Below, piece after piece: positions 22,801 through 27,989 of a stretch of DNA of 27,989 nt. Where the stretch lies: contig JAOXYB010040061.1 in assembly GCA_028565635.1 (NCBI GenBank), positions 1 to 27,989 of the forward strand, given 5' to 3'. Within the stretch, counting starts at the first letter, position 1. The number at the start of each line of letters is the position of its first letter. The translations under genes and the position numbers were made by a program. Source of the stretch: Phoronis ovalis. Lineage: Eukaryota; Phoronida; Phoronidae. The notes beneath the pieces are model-generated. The model worked only from the letters and a program-made list of their open reading frames with translations, was not told the origin of the DNA and did no database searches.

Positions 22801-25800
22801 TGCTATGTTTAAAAAACCAAAACTGACTGATTTGTAGAATGATGTCATATAAAATTTTCAGTAACATTGTTGCATGTCATATGTAAAGTTGTTTTCATTA
22901 AAATCTGTTTCCGTAATCGAATTAAGAACCTGTTGATTGAACTAACATGTGATATCCAATGTTTAGTGCTTCATACAATATATATGCCAGGTTTGTACAG
23001 TTGCTCCCACAAGATTGATAATTTCTGTTAATGTGGCCAGCTCACAATTGGAAAATGTATTTTTTGCTATATTATTCAATTTATGCTTTAGGTAAGCAGA
23101 CCTTCAGCTATATTTCTCAAGTTTGTGACTGGTTAACAATATCATTACCCAGTTGCAGTCTGAAAAAAATCCATCCATTAGTGTTCCGTACCTTCTCAAC
23201 TAATGTCTGGGCTTAACAATAGTCATTTTTTGTTATATTTCTTCAATTTAACAAGTTAGAGCGAAATAATTACGTCATTAAACTTTTGCCAACCGAGGTA
23301 AGCCTTTCTTTCTGTGTGATCCTTTGTTGCCTACCACGTCTGTTCTATCAGGATGACTCATTCTGAATAGAGAACAGAATGTGTGTGTTCAACCCCCATA
23401 CCCTCTTAGTCCGCTGTTATACCTATTATTGTAAGCTGCAATTTGATTGGTGTCAGGACTTTCTCAGGTACTTTGTATATAAATAAATAAAGGGATTATC
23501 GTTCTTCTGGCTTTCGAGATAATAAACAAAAACTGACTGTGGTTAAGCCCAGATGTTAGTTGAGAAGGTACAGAACACTAACGGATGGATTTATTCAGAC
23601 TGTACCCTGTTATTGACATTTCTATCAGGGTCTTGTAATCCTCATAAACCGTATTGACATAGTTTTGTGTAAACTGTAAACATTTCCTAACCTTCTGAAA
23701 TATGCTGAAGGTGTTGCATCACTACAATTTGAATAAGGATATATTAAGTTGATTTTTTTCTGCATTGTACAGTTTTATGTATGTGTGCAGAATTGCTTTC
23801 AGTGTTTATTATATATGGCTTCAAACAACAAAGTTGGAAGACATTATTCTTGCATCAGTTCTTTTTTTCTTCTGAATCAACAAATTTGGCCTAAAGCTTT
23901 TCTCAGGAATCTGGTCAGGTTTAAACAAAATGTTTTGGAAATATTCATATGTACCTGAACAGTAAAATGTTTGATTTTGGAGGTTGGCATACATCTTTAA
24001 TTCAAAATGGTGGCTATGTCGAAAACTTATTACTTTCTTTGATATTATATCTAGGAAAATACTGGTCAGATTTTGTGGAAATGTTCATGAGGACCTGAAA
24101 AGGAATTTTTCTTTGTAAGATTGGTGGGCATCTTTTCCAAAATGACGGCTGTATCAAAAACATATTCTTTGATAATTTCAGTGGACCGATTTCAACAAAA
24201 CTTCAATCAAAATGTTTGCTAGGTTCTAAAAATGAAAATTTGAATTGAAAAAGATGACAACCCTTTGGATAATAATGGCTGCCATAAGAAAATATATTGT
24301 TTCTTACCTTAGAAAGTACTGGATAGACTTAAACAAAACTTGGATTAAAATGTTTGTTGGTTTCTTAAGATGAAACTTTTTATAGTGGAAAGTAATTTGG
24401 TGGCCATCTTGAATCCTAAATGGCTGCCATGTAAAAAACTTTGTGTAGAAGCCATATATTTGGTGTCTCCGTGTGACACTACAGGTCTAGATATACTTTC
24501 AAGACCTGTAACATCATCCCCAACTGGTATTAATTAATTTGTTTCTGTGAAACCTTTAATCCTACAATATAATATAACTGGTATAATGATGGATCTTAAT
24601 TGTTTATTTCTGTATCTGCCATTGGACGAATATGTCATTGCGTTAAAGTTTATGATATATTTTATTATTATTTATTTATATGATGTGTGTTATATTTTTA
24701 CACAGCGTGTTTCCGTTATACTACAACCCACCCGTCAACCAACCAATCTGCTGAACCTACAGGTTGTTCCCTGCACAATAATAATAATAATAATGATAAC
24801 ATATCAGGAGTGATGTCATAATAAAACGGAACTCTTTTGGAACACTGAAATTTTAAGTTTTCACAGCTTTCATCAAAATCAAATGATGTAAAATATAGCG
24901 CTGCAATATATGTTGAAGTTAAAAAATATTAATTTTCATGCTAAATATGTTTTGACATCATGCTTTTATATAGGTGTGAATTGCTTATTAGGTAAAAAGG
25001 TTTGCAACAGTCTAAGAATATTAGACAGTTCACAGATTTTTAACTTGCAATATTGTTGCTTAATTTGTTTTTTGATTGTGAAATTTAACAAAAACATGCG
25101 TGTTACTGACATGAGTGATGAATAATTTGATTTTTTGCACACAGCTACGTTCCGATATACAAACAAGTCTTCCACTGTGTTGTCATCTTCCAACTCACTT
25201 GCACCGTTACATGAGTCACATTTTGCAGCACGATTTGTCAGTCACATTCACACATTTTCCTCACCAGGTAAATTAATTTTTTAATTAAATCTGATATTTT
25301 TATTCTAACCAATACCATATACATACTGTGGAATTATCTCTGATATTTTCAAAATACTCTCATCAACTTATTGTTTTGTTTTCACTTTATTTTTATATTT
25401 GTTACCAAATGAATATTCTATATGAGTTTTTAACATATATAGTGCTATTAATATCATTTAATGTTCTAAACTTTATCTGGTTTTCATTATAGTTTAGTTA
25501 TTTTAGTTGTCTTAAAATTTTGCCAATGAATTAAAACATGATTATTAGGTACTGAAAGACTACTATTATCAAAAAATAGTCCTTACTTTTTGAAAAATAG
25601 CCTAAATATACACATGAATACAGTCGTGTTATTTGTCAAGGAGATTGAAAATTAGATAAATCTGAACATTTTATTAACTATGATTTATTAACAACATTTC
25701 AGTTATTTATTAACTTTGCATTCTCTAACCTCAAGCAGTTTTCCATAGGTCCCGCACCCGATAGCTGGCTAGATTTCGGCATCAATGGGAGACGCACCCC

Positions 25801-27811
25801 TCTTATTAATAATTTCACCAAACGATTGATAAAACCTAACACAAATATTCAAAATATTGCTAACCGAGGTATATGGGTAGAACATGATTCGTCATGTTGT
25901 TATTCAATCTTATTTATATTGAATATCAATATGAGGACTCTTAGATAATGCTCCTTCAAGTAGTTTAGTTGACTGTGTTGTGATAGTGTTAGATTGCATG
26001 TATAGTTCTTGATAATGGTATAGCATTTTTAGTTGCTCTTAGACATTTCTGTATATTTACATGTGAAAATTGATGGGTCAAAGCCTAACAGCATAAAGCT
26101 CAATGCCATACTATAAATAAAGAAATGTTAAACATTATTTAATTAGTACATTTATTGTTTATCTTCATTCTGCATCAGCATGATCTTCCTATTGCGTTCA
26201 TTGTATGGTTACATGTAAAAGAGTTCTGCCAAATTTATTTAATTTTTTTGACACTGTGTTAAGGTATGATTTGATTCATGGAACAATGTACATGTAACAA
26301 TATTGCTGTACTTATTTATCATGTTAAAAATAAGCAACAAATTCAAATATATTTGTATATGGTACTAAACAATCTAGTAAATTTTAACTTTCAGCTTTTA
26401 AAAGTTTGTTTCTCCTCATTTTGTTGTGTGTAATTTTGACAAGTTTACTAATAGTTTGATCAATTGATAAATCTTAAATACTTCAACCTTTTATATTTAT
26501 TAATTAAAGCAACTTTCAGTCTGAATTATACTAGCATGTTGCCAAGGATGCTTTTTAGAGATATGAAACCCAGAGATTTATATTTTTGGCAAAATTATAT
26601 TTAAACTAAAATATTGATGTACCAAGTAAAATGTTATTAACTAAAGATGTACTCCTTGCTTGTTCATTTTAATCCGGAAACAGAACAGGAATTTCGGCGT
26701 TTTTAATGAGGAAATGATCAATCATATAATTTTGCTTATAGTGGATATAATCATACTGTTTCAAATCTCATATTGTCCTCATTCATTTGGTGATGAGACT
26801 TGAAATCATATTAGATCTGAAAATGAGTTAAAAGTTAACAAACGGCTATAATGTTTACAGGTGACTCTGAAGAATATGCACGCTTTCGACTGACTAAAAG
26901 AGAAAATACTTTAAATTTCCGTAACTCTGTCTCACCAGGTGGACTTCAGCATCACATATCAGAGTCTTCAGCTCAGCGAAAACATACTGATGCACGCAAT
27001 GGAAGGAAATCTCGGGTACATGACATTTAATAAGTAAATTTGCAATGAATACATTTACACATAAACTGAAGCGAGATTTTTTAATGTGGACTGAGATTTG
27101 CCGAATACTCTGAGACTCGGACATGTTTTAAGTAGTGATACAAATGTAGCACTCTGTCTCTGATTGTGCATCAATTCTACAACATTTCCTTGAAGAAACC
27201 AGCTGTTGCTGTCTCGGTCATGTTTATATAATTTCAAACATAGCTGGGAGTAAAGTTGATCTGTGTACTGTCCAAATCATGTACTGATTTTTTTTGTGAG
27301 GTTACCACTACAAGTGAACCCTTAGTTTGTGATATGTAAGTACCATTACTGAAATACCATTATACTTTTTACATGTAGGTAAATACTCAAATTGAAGAGG
27401 GGGTGTCGACTTACAGTATTGGGCCAACTACCAGTGCATTTGATGTCAAAGGATTTACTGGGAAAAAAGTTCTTGGAGCTATTTCAAAAAATAATACTGT
27501 ACCAGCAGGAACTAGTGCAACAGGATCAGAGGTATGATAAACATCTTAGAGATTTGATCTGTTTACCAGATGAGTGTATTTATTGATGAAAACTAACGCC
27601 TAAATAAGCCTGCTTCGTCGTAAGGAACGTTGCTAATCTACACATTATCTACACGGTAATTATGCTTCTTGGTAGTACTTTAATGATGCATTGTTTAAAA
27701 TTGGTTAGGGAGACGACTTGTCCGCTGGTTCTGGTAAACCAATCAAGCAGCATCCACCACCATTTGATCAAGTTCTAGAGAGGGAACAGAATGGAGATTA
27801 TCTCAAACGAG
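4718..27811 (+). CDS. AGBL3: Cytosolic carboxypeptidase 2/3-like (CCP2/CCP3, tubulin deglutamylase), 28 exons, 3' end outside window
   Basis: Predicted zinc carboxypeptidase of family M14 (CCP/Nna1 subfamily). Known family members trim glutamates from polyglutamylated tubulin and other C-terminal acidic residues, in the cytosol and at centrioles and cilia. Spliced exons: 4718-4850, 5134-5265, 8125-8269, 9894-9976, 10467-10549, 10826-10959, 11310-11442, 11866-11987, 12446-12566, 12897-13034, 13844-13954, 14473-14642, 15058-15217, 15585-15686, 16020-16145, 17984-18129, 18324-18393, 18828-18911, 19543-19632, 20124-20237, 20979-21002, 22074-22157, 22661-22733, 25145-25267, 25749-25868, 26861-27015, 27379-27531, 27709-27811. 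This gives 3232 nt, 1077 codons plus one base. Visible motifs are [13 protein letters not shown] (N-domain), HPGES (zinc ligands H420/E423), NPDGV (460-464), GRDLNR (475-480), DLHGHSRK (zinc ligand H516) and YTMEATFCGS (catalytic E589). From memory, ATFCGSTLG and LLDYCDPD look closer to vertebrate CCP3 than CCP2, but the gene could descend from before the CCP2/CCP3 split. The tail beyond about residue 704 is longer than I recall for vertebrate homologues. Family assignment is near certain; the exact paralogue is not. Confidence 0.93.
4894..4976. repeat. ATC/CAT-rich imperfect microsatellite in intron 1
   Basis: Repeated TCATCA, CATCATCATCA and CGTCATCATTACCACTACT units form an imperfect trinucleotide repeat just after the exon 1 donor. 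In the exon 1 frame it translates to a His/Asn-rich stretch ([17 protein letters not shown]), but it lies beyond a strong donor and is intronic. Confidence 0.7.
5134..5265 (+). CDS. AGBL3: Exon 2: acidic, Ser/Asn-rich segment (residues 45-88)
   Basis: Acceptor 'caattgcag' and donor GATG|GTAAGT; 132 nt, phase 1 at both ends. The first codon (Gly) is shared with exon 1. It encodes [16 protein letters not shown] followed by [17 protein letters not shown]. The acidic, Ser-rich composition resembles the acidic N-terminus of vertebrate CCP3 but is not alignable by eye. The symmetric phase means it could be skipped without a frameshift. Confidence 0.75.
6892..6969 (+). other. Candidate alternative exon 'A' in intron 2 (cassette or alternative first exon)
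   Basis: From ATG 6897 (context TTACCATGA, a good animal initiation context) the frame reads [20 protein letters not shown], then EQLI. It ends at a GTTAGT donor in phase 1, exactly the phase that exon 3 needs. Read from the AG at 6890-6891 as an internal exon it is 78 nt, phase 1 at both ends, so it also fits in frame after exon 2. It is more GC-rich and codon-like than its surroundings. The upstream polypyrimidine tract is poor, which favours an alternative first exon. Not proven. Confidence 0.4.
7089..7115 (+). other. Candidate 27-nt microexon 'B' in intron 2
   Basis: This segment lies between 'cctaacaaactgtgttag' (a CTAAC branch-like site and an AG) and a perfect CAG|GTAAGT donor. It has phase 1 at both ends and would insert DTNDSYSQS before exon 3. 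It fits behind either exon 2 or candidate exon A. The composition matches the acidic, Ser/Asn-rich neighbourhood of exons 2 and 3. A strong donor alone can occur by chance. Confidence 0.35.
8125..8269 (+). CDS. AGBL3: Exon 3: conserved N-terminal entry segment (residues 89-136)
   Basis: Acceptor 'tttttatactcag', donor ATG|GTAAGT, phase 1 to phase 2. It encodes [20 protein letters not shown]. The 'LREP(R/Q)-(D/E/Q)L' core is conserved in vertebrate CCP2 and CCP3, so this is the first exon with clear family similarity. The final Trp codon is completed by exon 4. Confidence 0.9.
8270..9893 (+). other. AGBL3: Intron 3 (1.62 kb)
   Basis: GTAAGT to CAG. AT-rich. A strong-looking acceptor 'acaatacactttccag' at about 9762 leads in the required phase to PAEKY and then a stop, so it is a decoy or a poison exon. 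Otherwise nothing seen. Confidence 0.8.
9894..9976 (+). CDS. AGBL3: Exon 4: linker into N-domain (residues 137-164)
   Basis: Acceptor with a long T-run ('tttttttttgttccag') and donor CAA|GTAAGT; 83 nt, phase 2 to 1. It encodes [20 protein letters not shown] then PVPEPFYKP. This parallels the 'RWP..CEVI.E...HI.W.P..PE..Y.P' segment of vertebrate CCP2/CCP3. Confidence 0.9.
10467..10549 (+). CDS. AGBL3: Exon 5: N-domain start (residues 165-192)
   Basis: Acceptor 'gtctttttag', donor TTTT|GTAAGT, phase 1 to 0. It encodes [20 protein letters not shown], the first predicted strands of the beta-sandwich domain that precedes the catalytic domain in cytosolic carboxypeptidases. Confidence 0.9.
10826..10959 (+). 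CDS. AGBL3: Exon 6: N-domain with the [13 protein letters not shown] signature (residues 193-236)
   Basis: Acceptor 'tttacttacag', donor AAGT|GTAAGT, phase 0 to 2. It carries RSRVGG and the block [18 protein letters not shown], one of the most conserved N-domain signatures of CCP family proteins. Confidence 0.95.
11310..11442 (+). CDS. AGBL3: Exon 7: N-domain (residues 237-281)
   Basis: Acceptor 'catctttgcag', donor AAG|GTAAGG, phase 2 to 0. It encodes [20 protein letters not shown] and RFTIVNLMK. The 'D(L)YTNKHTQW(F/Y)YF' and 'YRFTIVN' blocks are conserved across CCP2/CCP3. Confidence 0.95.
11622..11724. repeat. TATAGTATATTG minisatellite bounded by inverted 9-mers
   Basis: About 80 bp of repeated TATAGTATAT(A/T)GTATA-type units (roughly 11631-11712) lie between TAGACTATT (11622-11630) and its reverse complement AATAGTCTA (11716-11724), inside intron 7. 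The array is low-complexity and gives long spurious ORFs on the minus strand. Confidence 0.7.
11866..11987 (+). CDS. AGBL3: Exon 8: N-domain (residues 282-321)
   Basis: Acceptor 'tattttttag' and a weaker donor CAC|GTTAGT; 122 nt, phase 0 to 2. It encodes [18 protein letters not shown] and [11 protein letters not shown]. These match the 'SLY..GM(K/R)PL.YS' and 'I.YY(K/R)NN' family blocks. The non-consensus donor is supported by a clean protein junction with exon 9. Confidence 0.9.
12446..12566 (+). CDS. AGBL3: Exon 9: end of N-domain (residues 322-362)
   Basis: Acceptor 'ttatttttacag', donor CAG|GTAATT, phase 2 to 0. It encodes [20 protein letters not shown] followed by [11 protein letters not shown]. 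The 'FPH..D.C(Y/F).AH.YPYTY(S/T).LQ' block is diagnostic of CCPs. Confidence 0.95.
12897..13034 (+). CDS. AGBL3: Exon 10: N-domain to catalytic linker (residues 363-408)
   Basis: Acceptor 'tttttattgtag', donor AAG|GTAAAT; 138 nt, phase 0 at both ends. It encodes [20 protein letters not shown] and VYVLTITSP, corresponding to the first strands of the carboxypeptidase fold. Confidence 0.93.
13368..13376. repeat. Run of nine G in AT-rich intron 10
   Basis: A G9 homopolymer, the longest G run I saw, within strongly AT-rich intron DNA. It is prone to length variation and sequencing error. Confidence 0.8.
13844..13954 (+). CDS. AGBL3: Exon 11: zinc-binding HPGES motif (residues 409-445)
   Basis: Acceptor 'catcatttgtag', donor AAG|GTAGTG; 111 nt, phase 0 at both ends. 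It encodes [20 protein letters not shown]420 and E423 (codons at 13877-13888) are the first two zinc ligands of the M14 fold. Because the exon is a multiple of three, skipping it would delete both ligands in frame. Confidence 0.97.
14473..14642 (+). CDS. AGBL3: Exon 12: substrate-binding motifs NPDG and GRDLNR (residues 446-501)
   Basis: Acceptor 'tatcttttcag', donor ACG|GTAAGA, phase 0 to 2. It encodes [17 protein letters not shown] and [11 protein letters not shown]470 and the N479-R480 pair occupy the places of the substrate carboxylate-binding residues of M14 carboxypeptidases. Confidence 0.97.
15058..15217 (+). CDS. AGBL3: Exon 13: third zinc ligand, DLHGHS motif (residues 502-555)
   Basis: Acceptor 'ctttgtttcacag', donor AAG|GTAATT, phase 2 to 0. 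It encodes [20 protein letters not shown] and ends RNAPDK. H516 is the expected third zinc ligand. The segment also holds the 'YGC' and 'FP.ML..NAPDK' family blocks. Confidence 0.97.
15585..15686 (+). CDS. AGBL3: Exon 14: catalytic glutamate exon (residues 556-589)
   Basis: Acceptor 'ttttgtctgtag' and an atypical donor GAG|GTTTGT; 102 nt, phase 0 at both ends. It encodes [20 protein letters not shown] and ends NSYTME. E589, the last codon, corresponds to the general-base glutamate of M14 enzymes. A weak donor on a frame-preserving exon that carries the catalytic residue is notable. Confidence 0.95.
16020..16145 (+). CDS. AGBL3: Exon 15: end of catalytic domain (residues 590-631)
   Basis: Acceptor 'tttttattgtcag', donor AAG|GTAATG; 126 nt, phase 0 at both ends. 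It encodes [16 protein letters not shown] and [15 protein letters not shown]. 'ATFCGSTLG' and 'LLDYCDPD' resemble vertebrate CCP3 in particular. Confidence 0.96.
16146..17983 (+). other. AGBL3: Intron 15 (1.84 kb)
   Basis: GTAATG to TAG. AT-rich. It contains a 78-codon open frame (17166-17402) beginning at GTG, with no recognisable motif and no supporting splice phase. Nothing else seen. Confidence 0.8.
17984..18129 (+). CDS. AGBL3: Exon 16: post-catalytic helix (residues 632-679)
   Basis: Acceptor 'ctcttgttttag', donor AAG|GTAGAG, phase 0 to 2. It encodes [20 protein letters not shown], a predicted amphipathic helix. An acidic stretch, [12 protein letters not shown], follows. The start parallels the helix after 'DPD' in vertebrate CCP2/3. 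Confidence 0.9.
18324..18393 (+). CDS. AGBL3: Exon 17: Ser/Asp-rich conserved patch (residues 680-703)
   Basis: Acceptor 'tttgtatttttag', donor AAT|GTAACT; 70 nt, phase 2 to 0. It encodes [20 protein letters not shown]. 'GSDSS.SDGLPV' is shared with vertebrate CCP2, which supports this exon even though it is short. Without splicing at the donor the frame continues VTIRQKD and stops at TGA 18415-18417. Confidence 0.88.
18415..18417 (+). other. Alternative stop codon in exon 17 read-through
   Basis: If the GTAACT donor at 18394 is not used, exon 17 continues for seven codons (VTIRQKD) to TGA at 18415-18417. The product would be about 710 residues. It keeps the whole catalytic domain and the conserved 'SDGLPV' patch but lacks the basic tail. 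Confidence 0.4.
18706..18711 (+). terminator. Candidate intronic polyadenylation signal AATAAA
   Basis: An AATAAA hexamer about 290 nt after the read-through stop is followed within about 20 nt by a GT-rich stretch ('tctgttttgtgtc'). This is the usual layout of an animal poly(A) site. AATAAA is frequent by chance in this AT-rich DNA, so the support is its position after an in-frame stop. Confidence 0.35.
18828..18911 (+). CDS. AGBL3: Exon 18: Lys-rich basic segment (residues 704-731)
   Basis: Acceptor 'ctattttttacag', donor CAA|GTAAAT; 84 nt, phase 0 at both ends. It encodes [20 protein letters not shown]. Vertebrate CCP2 also has a poly-Lys run just after the 'SDGLPV' patch, so this junction is well supported. 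The cluster could be a nuclear-localisation or microtubule-binding patch (inference). Confidence 0.88.
19389..19444. repeat. 28-bp tandem duplication in intron 18
   Basis: Two adjacent copies of ATATCTTAGACTTTTAGGGA plus TGTTTATA start at 19389 and 19417. They differ at one base (TTTATA against TGTATA). This is a recent-looking local duplication in intron DNA. Confidence 0.85.
19543..19632 (+). CDS. AGBL3: Exon 19: polar tail exon (residues 732-761)
   Basis: Acceptor 'aaatgcatttcag', donor CGG|GTAAGC; 90 nt, phase 0 at both ends. It encodes [20 protein letters not shown] followed by [10 protein letters not shown]. The composition is low-complexity, Ser/Thr/Asn-rich and probably disordered. 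Support comes from strong splice sites and phase; I know of no homologous segment. Confidence 0.8.
20124..20237 (+). CDS. AGBL3: Exon 20: Arg/Ser-rich tail exon (residues 762-799)
   Basis: Acceptor 'taatatttttag', donor GAG|GTAAGT; 114 nt, phase 0 at both ends. It encodes [20 protein letters not shown] and ends SRAEKKRE. The basic, Ser-rich composition suits a phosphorylatable linker (inference). Confidence 0.82.
20979..21002 (+). CDS. AGBL3: Exon 21: 24-nt microexon (residues 800-807, KAKATNQE)
   Basis: Acceptor 'gtgtaattattcag' and a near-consensus donor GAA|GTAAGT bracket only 24 nt, phase 0 at both ends. It would extend the basic run of exon 20 (EKKRE then KAKATNQE). It is open and in frame, but too short to confirm from composition. 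Exons 20 and 22 are also compatible without it. Confidence 0.6.
22074..22157 (+). CDS. AGBL3: Exon 22: acidic Ser/Asp-rich tail exon (residues 808-835)
   Basis: Acceptor 'tgtttgcctgtag', donor AAG|GTAGGA; 84 nt, phase 0 at both ends. It encodes [20 protein letters not shown], then IDAANDTK. The acidic, Ser-rich stretch resembles casein-kinase-2-type phosphoacceptor sequence (inference). Confidence 0.82.
22661..22733 (+). CDS. AGBL3: Exon 23: short predicted helix (residues 836-859)
   Basis: Acceptor 'atactacttcttag', donor AAAG|GTAATT; 73 nt, phase 0 to 1. It encodes [20 protein letters not shown]. This Leu/Ala/Tyr pattern is the only clearly helical, hydrophobic segment in the tail and looks like a binding motif. 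A minus-strand ORF over the same DNA is treated as a shadow. Confidence 0.82.
23156..23602. mobile_element. Foldback / MITE-like element with roughly 70-bp inverted arms in intron 23
   Basis: The left arm 23156-23225 (starting CAGTCTGAA) is an inverted copy of the right arm 23534-23602 (ending TTCAGACTG). By eye about 61-62 of 70 positions agree, with one gap. Weaker inverted similarity continues inward for about 20-30 bp. Flanking 9-mers TACCCAGTT (23146-23154) and TACCCTGTT (23603-23611) match at 8 of 9 positions and could be a target-site duplication. The 310-bp interior shows no coding capacity, so the element is non-autonomous. The length of the duplication and arms would suit Mutator- or hAT-like elements, but the superfamily is not determined. 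Confidence 0.75.
23890..24442. repeat. Diverged tandem repeat, about four units of roughly 120-150 bp
   Basis: Two landmarks recur in the same order. One is 'tggtcaga/g...aaacaaaa' at 23912, 24063, 24182 and 24320. The other is 'aaaatgg(t/c)(g)gc(t/c)...aaaa' near 24007, 24142, 24275 and 24420. Between them lie variants of 'atgtt..t.aggacctgaaaa' and 'ttggtgggcatctt'. The last unit contains GGTGGCCATCTTGAATCC followed by AAATGGCTGCCAT. I recall this sequence type as a dispersed repeat in bivalve and other invertebrate genomes, but cannot confirm it here. It contains no gene. Confidence 0.75.
24480..24510. repeat. Short inverted repeat with 9-bp arms
   Basis: TACAGGTCT (24480-24488) and AGACCTGTA (24502-24510) are exact reverse complements separated by 13 bp. 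They lie just downstream of the tandem repeat and could mark the end of a mobile element. No further support. Confidence 0.5.
24777..24794. repeat. (AAT)6 microsatellite
   Basis: Six perfect AAT units in intron 23, downstream of the tandem repeat. Confidence 0.9.
25145..25267 (+). CDS. AGBL3: Exon 24: Ser/His-rich tail exon (residues 860-900)
   Basis: Acceptor 'attttttgcacacag', donor CCAG|GTAAAT; 123 nt, phase 1 at both ends, after the 2.4-kb repeat-bearing intron. It encodes [20 protein letters not shown] and ends [12 protein letters not shown] recognise no domain. Confidence 0.8.
25749..25868 (+). CDS. AGBL3: Exon 25: tail exon (residues 901-940)
   Basis: Acceptor 'cagttttccatag', donor CGAG|GTATAT; 120 nt, phase 1 at both ends. 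It encodes [20 protein letters not shown], then a basic stretch [10 protein letters not shown]. It is GC-richer than its flanks, which supports coding. No recognised domain. Confidence 0.8.
26861..27015 (+). CDS. AGBL3: Exon 26: tail exon (residues 941-992)
   Basis: Acceptor 'aatgtttacag' and donor CGG|GTACAT (weak); 155 nt, phase 1 to 0. It encodes [20 protein letters not shown] and ends ARNGRKSR. The polar, charged composition is probably disordered. Read-through past the weak donor would stop at TAA about 12 nt later. Confidence 0.78.
27379..27531 (+). CDS. AGBL3: Exon 27: tail exon (residues 993-1043)
   Basis: Acceptor 'tttttacatgtag', donor GAG|GTATGA; 153 nt, phase 0 at both ends. It encodes [20 protein letters not shown] and [18 protein letters not shown]. 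No recognised domain. Confidence 0.8.
27709..27811 (+). CDS. AGBL3: Exon 28: last exon visible in window (residues 1044-1077)
   Basis: Acceptor 'aaaattggttag', donor CGAG|GTAGGT; 103 nt, phase 0 to 1. It encodes [20 protein letters not shown]. Because it ends in a strong donor in mid-codon, at least one more coding exon lies to the right of the window. Confidence 0.8.
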
Positions 27812-27989
27812 GTAGGTCTCTTTGTATCCATAAGATAAGTTTGATCGCTGGTCTTTGATAACTGATAGAACTTCTGTTTTGAGAAGTAGTTTTAACATAG
27901 TCTCATCTAACTGTGTATTTTCTCAACTAAACATCATAATCATGGCTTTGATTATTCATAAGCAGGCCTCTTGATTATGGCTATACAGG

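Larger units (their letters stand above)
22734..25144 (+). other. AGBL3: Intron 23 (2.41 kb), repeat-rich
   Basis: GTAATT to CAG. It hosts the foldback element (23156-23602), the tandem repeat (about 23890-24442), a 9-bp inverted repeat and the (AAT)6 tract. It is the only intron loaded with mobile or repetitive DNA, which suggests it grew by insertion. Confidence 0.8.
25268..27989 (+). other. AGBL3: Introns 24 to 28 (intron 28 truncated)
   Basis: Introns 25268-25748, 25869-26860, 27016-27378 and 27532-27708, and the start of the next intron from 27812 to the window end. AT-rich, with nothing recognised in them. Confidence 0.75.

Noticed and set aside
22391-22867. 158-codon minus-strand open frame
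   Set aside because: It is antisense to coding exon 23 and its flanking introns, with low-complexity hydrophobic and Lys content and no domain. A shadow frame.
1-27989. Possibility of a prokaryotic or viral system, CRISPR array or operon
   Set aside because: There are no regularly spaced repeats, no dense gene packing and no ribosome-binding-site pattern. The only coherent coding signal is a multi-exon animal-type gene.

Overview
The window is AT-rich eukaryotic DNA holding most of one large, intron-rich gene on the + strand. The gene is a CCP2/CCP3-type cytosolic carboxypeptidase (AGBL2/AGBL3 family, metallopeptidase family M14), a class that removes glutamates from tubulin and other proteins. 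I read 28 coding exons from 4718 to 27811. All have AG acceptors and GT donors, and the reading phase closes at every junction. They give an open frame of about 1077 codons that runs off the right edge. The gene architecture (many 70-170 nt exons, introns of about 150 bp to 2.9 kb), the metazoan-type CCP2/3 domain order, and a diverged repeat with a 'GGTGGCCATCTTGAATCC..AAATGGCTGCCAT' core suggest an invertebrate animal. A mollusc or other lophotrochozoan is my best guess, at low to moderate confidence.

Layout: 1-4717 has no recognisable coding gene. It is AT-rich and probably intergenic DNA, promoter and 5' UTR of the carboxypeptidase gene. It carries a perfect 19-bp-arm palindrome at 714-752. 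Exons 1-3 (4718-8269) encode the N-terminal region. Exons 4-10 (9894-13034) encode the beta-sandwich 'N-domain' typical of cytosolic carboxypeptidases. Exons 11-15 (13844-16145) encode the catalytic domain, with zinc ligands H420, E423 and H516, substrate-binding R470 and N479-R480, and catalytic E589. Exons 16-17 encode a helix and the Ser/Asp/Gly-rich patch conserved in CCP2/3. Exons 18-28 (18828-27811) encode a long, polar, probably disordered C-terminal tail. It begins with a Lys-rich stretch and contains a 24-nt microexon. The stop codon lies beyond the window.

Additional structure: intron 2 holds two exon-like segments (6892-6969 and 7089-7115), both in the phase that would splice in frame with exon 3. 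Read-through of exon 17 meets a stop 24 nt later, and an AATAAA with a GT-rich downstream sequence follows, so a tail-less isoform of about 710 residues is possible. Intron 23 holds a foldback (MITE-like) element with roughly 70-bp inverted arms, followed by a diverged tandem repeat of about 120-150 bp. Several simple repeats lie in other introns. No tRNA, rRNA, CRISPR or prokaryotic-type operon was seen. I found no wholly new biological system. The most interesting leads are the possible alternative exons and isoforms of the carboxypeptidase.
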